From Runella aurantiaca (GTDB lineage: Bacteria; Bacteroidota; Bacteroidia; Cytophagales; Spirosomataceae): a stretch of DNA of 64,000 nucleotides. The position numbers and the translations under genes are program-made. Below, piece after piece: positions 15,245 through 22,543 of this stretch. Where the stretch lies: contig NZ_QPIW01000022.1 in the NCBI RefSeq assembly GCF_003339505.1, forward strand, positions 49,887 through 113,886, written 5' to 3'. The stretch's first letter is position 1. Every line of letters starts with the position of its first letter. The notes under the pieces were generated by a model. That model was not told the origin of the DNA, did no database searches, and saw only the letters and a program-made list of their open reading frames with translations.

Positions 15245-15964
15245 ATGAATGAACTTGAAGATTTTTTAGCGTTAAAAGACCGTTTTATCCCCCAACTTTC
15301 AGTCGATTGCGTGATTTTTGGTTTTCATAATCAACAACTCAAAGTATTGTTACTGAAATTAAAAAACTTAGATTTATGGGCGTTGCCTGGTGGCTATGTT
15401 GAGCAGAGTGAAGGCATTGACGATGCTGCTCAGCGTATTTTGGAAGAGCGGACGGGCCTGAGAGATATTTATTTGGAACAGTTTCGGGTATTTGGTTCGG
15501 CAGACCGCTCCACCAAGGAATTTATCCAAAAAATCATGGAAGTACACCACCCAGAATCGATGAACGACCCTTGGGTGTTGCAGCGCTATGTTTCCATCGG
15601 TTATTATGCTTTGGTAGACTTTTCAAAAGTGAACCCCACGCCAGATTTTTTGTCAGAATACTGTGAGTGGTTTGAGATGAAGCAATTGCCCAAATTGGCC
15701 TTCGATCACCGCGAAATCATTCAAAAAGCGTTGGAAACCCTGCGTATAACGCTGGATTCCAAGTTGGTAGGCTCCAATCTTCTGCCCGAAACATTTACGA
15801 TGATGGAACTGCAAAGCCTGTACGAGACTATTTTGGAGATGCCCCTTCGTCGGAATAATTTTCAACGAAAAATGCTGAGTTTGGATATTTTGGAACGAAT
15901 CGAAAAACTGTACACGGGAGCGGCCAACAAAGCGCCGTATCTGTATCGATTTAAAAAATCGTAG
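15245..15964 (+). CDS. Nudix-derived transcriptional regulator (NrtR/AraR type)
   Basis: This 239-residue protein has an N-terminal Nudix fold and a C-terminal winged-helix domain (about residues 165-239, ending RKMLSLDILERI...NKAPYLYRFKK), the arrangement of NrtR and the Bacteroidota AraR-like sugar regulators. The Nudix box is degenerate: GGYVEQSE is kept, but the REUxEE part reads RILEER, losing two of the catalytic glutamates. It therefore probably binds a sugar or nucleotide effector without hydrolysing it. Divergent placement from the large sugar-dehydrogenase-like gene, with inverted repeats between, suggests it controls that gene and perhaps itself. The true effector cannot be told. 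A terminator follows at 16023. Confidence 0.8.
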   Translation: MNELEDFLALKDRFIPQLSVDCVIFGFHNQQLKVLLLKLKNLDLWALPGGYVEQSEGIDDAAQRILEERTGLRDIYLEQFRVFGSADRSTKEFIQKIMEVHHPESMNDPWVLQRYVSIGYYALVDFSKVNPTPDFLSEYCEWFEMKQLPKLAFDHREIIQKALETLRITLDSKLVGSNLLPETFTMMELQSLYETILEMPLRRNNFQRKMLSLDILERIEKLYTGAANKAPYLYRFKKS

Positions 15965-16022
15965 TCAATTTTTTCTTTATTGACGTTCATTGGCCGTCAA
16001 TATCCAAAGGTTTGGTAAATTG

Positions 16023-16057
16023 AAAACCGTTTAGCATCTTGCTAATCGGTTTTTTTT
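16023..16057 (+). terminator. Intrinsic terminator after the Nudix-type regulator
   Basis: AAAACCGTTTAGC (16023-16035) pairs with GCTAATCGGTTTT (16041-16053) with one mismatch and is followed by a T-run. It lies about 60 bases after the regulator stop and just before pepT. Confidence 0.8.
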
Positions 16058-16078
16058 ATTCACTAAGCCCACCAACTC

Positions 16079-17326
16079 ATGTCATCAACTCCCTCCACTG
16101 TGCTTGACCGCTTTCTGCGATATGTTCAAATTGATACGCAATCCGACCCTAATTCTACCGCGCAGCCTTCGACCGAAAAGCAAAAGGATTTGAGTCGATT
16201 GTTGGTCACGGAACTTTTTGAAATGGGGGTTTTAGACGCGCACCTCGATGAGCATGGCTATGTGTACGCCACGCTCCCCGCCAACACGACCAAATACAAC
16301 GTGCCACTGATTTGTTTTTGTTCGCACGTTGATACTTCGCCTGATTGCTCTGGGGCGGGGGTAAAGCCAATTGTACATACGAAATGGGACGGCTCTGACA
16401 TTGTACTTCCCGATGATTCATCGCAGGTGCTACGTCAATCAGAACATCCTGATTTGACCGCCCAAATTGGCAATGACATTGTAACCGCAAGCGGTACGAC
16501 GCTGCTCGGGGCCGACAACAAGGCGGGCGTGGCCGAAATTATGGATGCAGTTTATTTTTTGATTAACAATCCTGACATCAAACACGGAACCGTCAAAATT
16601 CTTTTCACCCCCGATGAAGAAATTGGGCGTGGTACTGCCAAGGTAGATTTAGGAAAATTAGGGGCAGCTTTCGGGTATACCATTGATGGCGAGAGTGTTG
16701 GGACGTTGGAAGACGAAACTTTTAGCGCGGATGCGGTCAAAATTACGATTTCAGGCGTAAGTACGCACCCAGGTTTTGCGAAAGGGAAACTCGAAAATGC
16801 ACTTAAAATTGCGGCGGATGTGCTGGCCGCCTTGCCGAAAGATACTTTGTCGCCCGAAACGACCGAAGACATGGAGGGCTTTATTCACCCGACCAATATC
16901 GAAGGAATTCTGGAAAAAGTAACCCTCGGATTTATCATTCGTGATTTTACAGTGGCAGGATTGCACGAAAAAGAAACGTACTTGAAGGGTATTTTGGATG
17001 ATGTTTTGGCGAATTATCCCCATTCCACCGCTCATTTTGAGGTGATAGAGCAATACCGAAACATGAAGGAAGTGCTGGACCAACATCCACAGGTGAGTGA
17101 CTATGCGCTGGAAGCGATTCGGCGCAGTGGCCTTACTGCCAAGCGGAGTAGTATTCGTGGGGGGACCGACGGGTCGCGGCTTTCGTTTATGGGATTGCCG
17201 TGTCCAAACATTTTTGCGGGCGAACACGCGTTTCACTCAAAATTGGAGTGGATATCGGTGCAAGATATGAAAAAGGCCGTCGAAGTGATTGTGAATCTTT
17301 GTCAGATTTGGGAAGAAAAAGCGTAA
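16079..17326 (+). CDS. pepT: Peptidase T (tripeptide aminopeptidase)
   Basis: This 415-residue M20 family zinc metallopeptidase removes the N-terminal residue of tripeptides in the cytoplasm. Metal and catalytic residues are recognisable: His83 and Asp85 in CSHVDTSPD, the bridging Asp146 in LLGADNKAGV, the Glu pair 180-181 in FTPDEEIGRG, and the C-terminal EHAFHSKLEWIS histidine. IRGGTDGSRLSFMG is the conserved PepT stretch. Length matches the family (about 410 residues). The start at 16079 follows directly on a terminator, so the gene probably has its own promoter. There are 63 bases to the next gene on the same strand. Confidence 0.95.
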   Translation: MSSTPSTVLDRFLRYVQIDTQSDPNSTAQPSTEKQKDLSRLLVTELFEMGVLDAHLDEHGYVYATLPANTTKYNVPLICFCSHVDTSPDCSGAGVKPIVHTKWDGSDIVLPDDSSQVLRQSEHPDLTAQIGNDIVTASGTTLLGADNKAGVAEIMDAVYFLINNPDIKHGTVKILFTPDEEIGRGTAKVDLGKLGAAFGYTIDGESVGTLEDETFSADAVKITISGVSTHPGFAKGKLENALKIAADVLAALPKDTLSPETTEDMEGFIHPTNIEGILEKVTLGFIIRDFTVAGLHEKETYLKGILDDVLANYPHSTAHFEVIEQYRNMKEVLDQHPQVSDYALEAIRRSGLTAKRSSIRGGTDGSRLSFMGLPCPNIFAGEHAFHSKLEWISVQDMKKAVEVIVNLCQIWEEKA

Positions 17327-17389
17327 CATTTGCGCTACAATTGATACATTATTAACTGCCATTTTACAAACTAAACCGTTAAAATACCA

Positions 17390-19858
17390 ATGTTCCGTAA
17401 CAGCCTGTTCACACTTTTTGCGGCGTCTTGCATTGCGTTGAGCGCCTTTCGTTTCGACGATAATTGGTTAGACAAAATTGTGGCAAAATTTGAAGCCTAC
17501 CAACGAAATTCTCCTCAGGAAAAAGCCTATCTGCACTTGGATCGTCCGTATTATTCGGCGGGTGAAACGATTTGGTTTAAGGCCTACTTAATCAACAGCG
17601 GCAGTCACACCGCCGACTCGGTCAGCCAAGTTTTGTACGTGGATTTGGTCGATAAAACGACGGGGAAAGTGGTTTTATTGAAGAAAATTGAAATGATTGG
17701 CGGATTGGGAGAAGGCGATTTGGTTCTGAAAGATTCGCTCAAAGCGGGCGATTATATGGTCAGGGCCTACACAAACTGGATGCGTAATTTTTCGGAAGAT
17801 TTCTTTTTTCATCGTGACTTGCCCATTTTTCGGGCGGAGGCGTCGCCGACTGTTTATCCTTCCAATGCCGACGACATTGACGTGCAGTTTATGCCCGAAG
17901 GCGGGCAATTGGTGACGGGATTGGAGGGAAGAGTAGCTTTTAAAGCAACCAATATTTTGGGGAAAGGAGCCGACATTACGGGGGCGGTGCTCAATCAGGC
18001 GAATGATACGCTGGTGGGATTTTCAACGCTGAAATTTGGCATGGGGTATTTTACCATCACGCCCGAGCCGGGAGAGAAATACCGCCTTGAGGTGCGTAAA
18101 CCCGACGGTAAATATGCGAAATACCCTTTTCCTGAACCACAAAAAGAAGGAATCCTAATGATGGTGGACAATGTTTCCAACAAAGAAAACGTGAGGGTTA
18201 TTCTTAAACACAATAAGGCCGTTTCGGCAACGAGCGAACTCGCACTGATAGCCCAAACGAGGGGAGAAATAATGTACGCTGCCAAAACGTCGATGTCCAA
18301 AAAGATGTCGCTTTTCAGCATTCCAAGGGCCAGTCTTCCCGAGGGAATTACACAATTGACGGTTTTTGACGAAAAGGGTTTACCCGTTTGTGAACGTCTG
18401 GTTTTTGTCAACAAAAATCAGCCTTTATCGTTAGAATTGAAGTCTGACAAAGCGTTTTATAAAAGCCGTGAAAAGGTAGAGTTGGAACTGACGGCAAAAG
18501 ACGCGGCGGGTAATCCCGTTAGCGGAAGTTTTTCCTTAGTCGTGACCGATGCGGGGCAAGTGCTTGAAAAAGAGACATATGGGGTGAATATTCGTTCGTA
18601 CACGTTGTTAACCTCCGACTTAAAGGGTGCGGTTGAGCAACCTTCTTATTATTTTGATGCTAAAAACCCTAACAATGTTCGTGACCTAGAAGTGTTGATG
18701 ATGACACAGGGGTGGCGGAGATTTTCTTGGAAAAACGCCTTGGAAGATTCGCTTGTGGCCAACAAATACTTTGTGGAAGAAGGGATTTCGTTGATGGGAA
18801 AGGTAGTGCGTGGCAATAAAAAACAGCCCGGAAAAGTGAAGTTGACTTTTATGTTGCAATCCAACGGCAAGGACAGTACGCGTGCCGTTTTTATGGGTGA
18901 AACGGCAGAAACAGGCGAATTTGCCGCCCTAAATTTAGACGTGCGCGACACCACCAATCTGTTGATTCAAGCCGTGTCTGAGCGCGGAAACCGTAATTTT
19001 GACATCTTACTGGATGCTTTCCAGCCCGCTACCGTGACCGTCACTAAGATACCTTTTAACAGCATTCAGTTTGATGCCAATGAGTTGGCTGAGTATTTGA
19101 AGCGGGCTGATGAATATTTGCAAATAGAGCGCAAAATCCGTGAAAGCCGCGAAAAAATGTTGCAGGAAGTAGTCATAAAAGCCCGAAAAAGCGACCAAGT
19201 TAAGAAAGATAGCCGCCGGGCTATTTACGGAACCCCCGACGCTTCGATCAAATTTGACCAGATTAATGCCTCGGGAGCAATGACCATCTTCGACGTTATT
19301 CAAGGGCGCGTAGCGGGCGTAACCGTGACGGGTAGCGGGTTTAACCGCACGGTACAGATTCGAGGCTCGGCAAACTTCAGCGGAGTGGTAGAACCGCTGT
19401 TTGTACTCGATGGAATGCCAGTCGATAAAGCCTCTATTATGAATATTCCACCCGTTGATGTAGAAGCCGTTGATATTCTAAAAGGAGCGTCGGCGGCCAT
19501 TTATGGAAGTCGAGGCGGGGGCGGTGTTATTGCGATTTTGACCAAAAGAGGCGGTGAAAATTATGATTGGTCCAAAGACAAAGAGCTGGTGCCGGGTACG
19601 CTAGTAACCAAATTGCTGGGCTACAGTCCCGTCCGTGAATTCTACGCACCGCGCTATGATAAAGCGGCTCCTGAGCACGTACGTCCCGATTTTCGTCCAA
19701 CGGTATTTTGGGCACCCATGATTCAGACCGATAAAGAAGGTAAAGCCAAGATGACATTTTTTACGTCGGATGCCCAAACACAACTCAATCTTCGGGTAGA
19801 AGGGATGACCCCCCAGGGGCAGTTTGGGGCCGCGACGACCCAGTTGAAAGCGCAATAA
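17390..19858 (+). CDS. Macroglobulin-like protein with TonB-dependent receptor plug domain, no barrel
   Basis: This 822-residue exported protein starts with a signal-like segment (MFRNSLFTLFAASCIALSAF). Residues about 40-560 are beta-rich and macroglobulin-like (AYLHLDRPYYSAGETIWFKA is the typical opening of the family). Residues about 625-725 form a TonB receptor plug: IQGRVAGVTVTGSG, FVLDGMPVD, VEAVDILKGASAAIYGSRGG. A final short domain resembles the end of macroglobulin proteins (WAPMIQTDKEGKAKMTFFTS). A 22-strand barrel is absent, so it cannot act as a normal receptor. The family is common in Bacteroidota and its role is unknown; a periplasmic or outer-membrane scaffold is possible. It ends at a shared terminator with the gene converging from 20903. 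Confidence 0.8.
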   Translation: MFRNSLFTLFAASCIALSAFRFDDNWLDKIVAKFEAYQRNSPQEKAYLHLDRPYYSAGETIWFKAYLINSGSHTADSVSQVLYVDLVDKTTGKVVLLKKIEMIGGLGEGDLVLKDSLKAGDYMVRAYTNWMRNFSEDFFFHRDLPIFRAEASPTVYPSNADDIDVQFMPEGGQLVTGLEGRVAFKATNILGKGADITGAVLNQANDTLVGFSTLKFGMGYFTITPEPGEKYRLEVRKPDGKYAKYPFPEPQKEGILMMVDNVSNKENVRVILKHNKAVSATSELALIAQTRGEIMYAAKTSMSKKMSLFSIPRASLPEGITQLTVFDEKGLPVCERLVFVNKNQPLSLELKSDKAFYKSREKVELELTAKDAAGNPVSGSFSLVVTDAGQVLEKETYGVNIRSYTLLTSDLKGAVEQPSYYFDAKNPNNVRDLEVLMMTQGWRRFSWKNALEDSLVANKYFVEEGISLMGKVVRGNKKQPGKVKLTFMLQSNGKDSTRAVFMGETAETGEFAALNLDVRDTTNLLIQAVSERGNRNFDILLDAFQPATVTVTKIPFNSIQFDANELAEYLKRADEYLQIERKIRESREKMLQEVVIKARKSDQVKKDSRRAIYGTPDASIKFDQINASGAMTIFDVIQGRVAGVTVTGSGFNRTVQIRGSANFSGVVEPLFVLDGMPVDKASIMNIPPVDVEAVDILKGASAAIYGSRGGGGVIAILTKRGGENYDWSKDKELVPGTLVTKLLGYSPVREFYAPRYDKAAPEHVRPDFRPTVFWAPMIQTDKEGKAKMTFFTSDAQTQLNLRVEGMTPQGQFGAATTQLKAQ

Positions 19859-19870
19859 ATGCAATTATAA

Positions 19871-19913
19871 CAAGAACCGTTTTCAGCATATATAAAGCTG
19901 AGAACGGTTCTTG
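19871..19913. terminator. Bidirectional terminator between convergent genes
   Basis: CAAGAACCGTTTTCAGC (19871-19887) and GCTGAGAACGGTTCTTG (19897-19913) form a 17-bp stem with a single T-G wobble and a 9-base AT loop. It sits between the stop at 19858 (plus) and the stop at 19923 (minus). Confidence 0.8.
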
Positions 19914-19922
19914 CTTTATTGC

Positions 19923-20903
19923 CTACCAGTTTTCTAATCCAAGCAATTTCTTACCTAATTCATTCAATTCAGCGACGTCATACTTGGTTTGTTCCCAGTT
20001 GCGCGGGTCGCCGGGAAAGGCGTATCCTTCGGGAGAGATACGGTTTTTCCACGAATTAATCCGCCACTCTCGCATGGACTCGTTTTCTTCTTCAGCGGGC
20101 ATCATCGAGATGTACTGCGCAATGCGCACTTTGTTACCCGATAAATTTGGCCGAATGCCATGCGGCTGCGAGCTGTTGAAAATCAACAAATCGCCCGCTT
20201 CCAGTTTGACTTTGACTAAGTATTGTTCAAGTCCCGTAATGTCGGGTTTAAAGTGGTTACGGTCTTCGGGTTGGGTCAGTTTCCATGTATCGTACGTCCG
20301 GAAAAGCTCAGGAATGCATTGGAATCCGCCCATGTTTTCGTCGGTTTGGTCCGCCAAAGCCAATACGCCCTGCACATTTTGGGGTTTGGTTTCGGGGTCA
20401 TAGTCCCAGTGAATAAAACCTTTGTATTCAAATCCAGGCCGAATCGGGAAGTTGAGATTGGCGCGGTCGATGGTTACCCACAGTTTTTCGGTGCCCCAAA
20501 TATCCACAAACGCATCATAAACCCTTTGCATCTGGCGGTTATTCCAGAGGTGTTGGTTGTTATATACTTCCACCATTCCTGTTCCCGTCAATTCTTTCAT
20601 TTTCATTTCGGCGCGGGGAGGGGCGTACCATGTTTCGGGGTCAGTAGGGTCTTTTTCTTCAAATTCCCATAAAAACTGTGCAGTGCGCTCGGCTTGTTCT
20701 TTCGGAACGGCATTTTTAATGACAATGTAGCCGTTGTGAATCCAAAATGCCCAATCTTCTTCGCTCAATACCCGAAGGGGTTGGCCGTTGGAACGGTCGC
20801 TCAACTTGATATGACTGCTGGTAGCCGTTGAGGGATTGCCGGGAATGTCTTTATGGTTTTGGTTGGGGGTGGCCATCGTAGGGGCCATTGTTTGCGCGTC
20901 CAT
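19923..20903 (-). CDS. Phytanoyl-CoA dioxygenase (PhyH) family protein
   Basis: This 326-residue protein belongs to the Fe(II)/2-oxoglutarate-dependent PhyH group, which hydroxylates small molecules in the cytoplasm. The metal triad is visible as His165 and Asp167 (FIHWDYDP) and His248 (SSQPHGIRPN), with Arg260 a likely 2-oxoglutarate ligand. Sequence between residues 110 and 160 (VEVYNNQHLWNNRQ, DRANLNFPIRPG) follows the family. The first 40 residues are polar and low-complexity, so translation may begin at a later methionine (codon 6 or 10). The substrate is unknown. No neighbour suggests a pathway. Confidence 0.82.
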   Translation of the reverse strand: MDAQTMAPTMATPNQNHKDIPGNPSTATSSHIKLSDRSNGQPLRVLSEEDWAFWIHNGYIVIKNAVPKEQAERTAQFLWEFEEKDPTDPETWYAPPRAEMKMKELTGTGMVEVYNNQHLWNNRQMQRVYDAFVDIWGTEKLWVTIDRANLNFPIRPGFEYKGFIHWDYDPETKPQNVQGVLALADQTDENMGGFQCIPELFRTYDTWKLTQPEDRNHFKPDITGLEQYLVKVKLEAGDLLIFNSSQPHGIRPNLSGNKVRIAQYISMMPAEEENESMREWRINSWKNRISPEGYAFPGDPRNWEQTKYDVAELNELGKKLLGLENW

Positions 20904-21049
20904 GTTATGTCTTATTTTGAATTGAAATAATGATACAAAGATAATGGCTTGCGATGGCTGATTTCTACCCCGATTGTTGCTAAAATTTGAACAATATTGA
21001 TTTTTTAATTGATAATTTATGGGATTTTTGTAAAAATAAACTAATTTAC

Positions 21050-21107
21050 CTCCTTCTCTCCGTGGTTAAAAAATAACAACCACAGAGGGAAGGAGGGACA
21101 CGGAGAA
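21050..21107. repeat. CTCCGTGGTTA/AACCACAGAG palindromic repeat, copy A
   Basis: CTCCTTCTCTCCGTGGTT (21050-21067) pairs with 21078-21095 at 16 of 18 positions around an AT loop. CACGGAG (21099-21105) offers an alternative partner to CTCCGTG. It ends 13 bases before the ATG of the GxxExxY gene and so lies in its promoter or leader. Two more copies follow that gene and a truncated one is at 42817. The interval 20904-21049 holds no other feature I can support. Confidence 0.85.
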
Positions 21108-21120
21108 AATAGGATACCCT

Positions 21121-21492
21121 ATGATTGAAAATGAAATTACCCAAAAAATTATTGGGTGTGCCATTGAAGTGCACCGAGAGCTTGGACCTGGATTGTTGGA
21201 GTCGGCGTATGAAGAGTGTCTGTTTTATGTGCTGAACCAAAATCAAATCTACACAGAGCGCCAAAAGGCAATGCCACTGCTATTTAAAGGAGTTCATTTG
21301 GATTGTGGATATAGACTTGATTTGTTTATTGAGCGCAAAGTAATCGTTGAACTTAAAGCCGTTGAGGCCATCAATGATGTTCACAAAGCGCAACTCATGA
21401 CGTATATGAAGTTGGCCAAATGCAAGGTGGGATTACTGATTAACTTTAATGTGGTGAGGCTCAAAGACGGGATTGTGAGGTGGATTATTTAA
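21121..21492 (+). CDS. GxxExxY protein (PD-(D/E)XK nuclease superfamily)
   Basis: This 123-residue protein carries the name-giving motif GLLESAY (residues 24-30) and a PD-(D/E)XK-like core, with Asp67 in RLDLFIE and Glu77-x-Lys79 in VELKA. The family is small, taxonomically patchy, often multicopy in Bacteroidota and related phyla, and has no proven function; nuclease activity is only implied by the fold. The whole gene is bracketed by palindromic CTCYGTGGTTA...TAACCACAGAG repeats (one before, two after), which suggests gene and repeats move or are maintained together. The start at 21121 directly follows repeat copy A. Downstream is an AraC regulator that seems unrelated. Confidence 0.88.
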   Translation: MIENEITQKIIGCAIEVHRELGPGLLESAYEECLFYVLNQNQIYTERQKAMPLLFKGVHLDCGYRLDLFIERKVIVELKAVEAINDVHKAQLMTYMKLAKCKVGLLINFNVVRLKDGIVRWII

Positions 21493-21493
21493 C

Positions 21494-21558
21494 CTCTGTG
21501 TCCTTCCGTTTCTCCGTGGTTAAAAATAATAACCACAGAGGGAAGGAGGAACACAGAG
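21494..21558. repeat. CTCYGTGGTTA/TAACCACAGAG palindromic repeat, copy B
   Basis: The left arm 21494-21522 and the right arm 21530-21558 are complementary at 23 of 29 positions around a 7-base AT loop, forming a hairpin of nearly 65 bases. It starts two bases after the GxxExxY stop codon. It has the same internal order and orientation as copies A and C. Confidence 0.88.
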
Positions 21559-21566
21559 AAAAGGAA

Positions 21567-21634
21567 CTCCGTGAATCTCCGTTTCTCCGTGGTTAAAAAA
21601 AATAACAACCACAGAGGGAAAGAGAGACACAGAG
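21567..21634. repeat. CTCCGTGGTTA/AACCACAGAG palindromic repeat, copy C
   Basis: The left arm is 21567-21595 (CTCCGTGAATCTCCGTTTCT and on) and the right arm 21607-21634 (AACCACAGAGGGAAAGAGAG and on). It is directly tandem to copy B and lies 20 bases before the AraC-type gene, so it occupies that gene's upstream region. Confidence 0.85.
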
Positions 21635-21653
21635 ATAAAAAACTCAACGAACG

Positions 21654-22505
21654 ATGAAAATACAATTTGAAGAATTAAATATAGCCTCCGACAGCTCGTT
21701 TAAGGTCATGCTCAACCCGAGGATGAACGACTTCTTTTTTTGGCACTTCCACCCCGAATTTGAGCTGGTCTATATCGAAGGCGTAAACGGGAATCGGCAC
21801 GTTGGAGAGCACATTTCACGCTACCAAGGCAGCGATTTGGTATTTATTGGCTCCAATATTCCCCATTTGAATTTTGATTATGGTGTGAAGGAAGAATACG
21901 AAAAAATAGTCATTCACCTTCGGCCCGATTTTTTGGGGGAATCATTTGGCGCTATACCTGAGTTGGCAAGCGTGTTTCAACTTTTTGAGAAAGCCCAATT
22001 GGGAATAGGATTTGGAAAAGAAACGACTGGAAAAATAAGCGAGCGCCTAAAAAAAATCTACTACCTGCCTCATTTCGAACAGTTTTTGGAAGTGTTAAGC
22101 ATTTTTCAACTCTTGGCCTCTGCAAAGGATATTGAATTGCTCCATACCAAACCCGTTGAAAATCAGTACACTAAAAAAGACCAAGAGCGCCTCAAACGCC
22201 TGTATCGGTTTATGGATGAAAACTACCAGCGCAAAATCGAAATCGACGAAGTAGCCGAGCTGAGCCATCTGAGCAATGCCGCTTTTTGTCGTTATTTTAA
22301 GAAAATGACGCGGCTGACGTTTACCGAATTTCTCAATCATTACCGCATCAACCAAGCTAAGAAGCTGCTGTTGATGGACAAAAACGTGACCGAAAGCTGC
22401 TTTGAATGCGGCTTTGAAAGTTTGTCTTACTTTAACCGCACGTTCAAAAAAGTAACGGGCGAAAACCCGTTGACTTTTAAAAAACGATATTTGAATAGGG
22501 GATGA
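21654..22505 (+). CDS. AraC-family transcriptional regulator with cupin sensor
   Basis: This 283-residue regulator has an N-terminal cupin-like effector domain (about residues 20-100, FFWHFHPEFELVYIEG) and a C-terminal double helix-turn-helix (about 185-283). The latter includes IDEVAELSHLSNAAFCRYFK and the second-helix signature VTESCFECGFESLSYFNRTF. Members typically switch on sugar or stress genes after binding a small ligand. No obvious target lies beside it: upstream are the GxxExxY repeats and downstream a convergent penicillin-binding protein gene. Its promoter must lie within or between repeat copies B and C, which may have displaced the original upstream sequence. Confidence 0.88.
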   Translation: MKIQFEELNIASDSSFKVMLNPRMNDFFFWHFHPEFELVYIEGVNGNRHVGEHISRYQGSDLVFIGSNIPHLNFDYGVKEEYEKIVIHLRPDFLGESFGAIPELASVFQLFEKAQLGIGFGKETTGKISERLKKIYYLPHFEQFLEVLSIFQLLASAKDIELLHTKPVENQYTKKDQERLKRLYRFMDENYQRKIEIDEVAELSHLSNAAFCRYFKKMTRLTFTEFLNHYRINQAKKLLLMDKNVTESCFECGFESLSYFNRTFKKVTGENPLTFKKRYLNRG

Positions 22506-22543
22506 ATTCGTAAAAACTAAACCGAAAAGACCATAGAATACTC

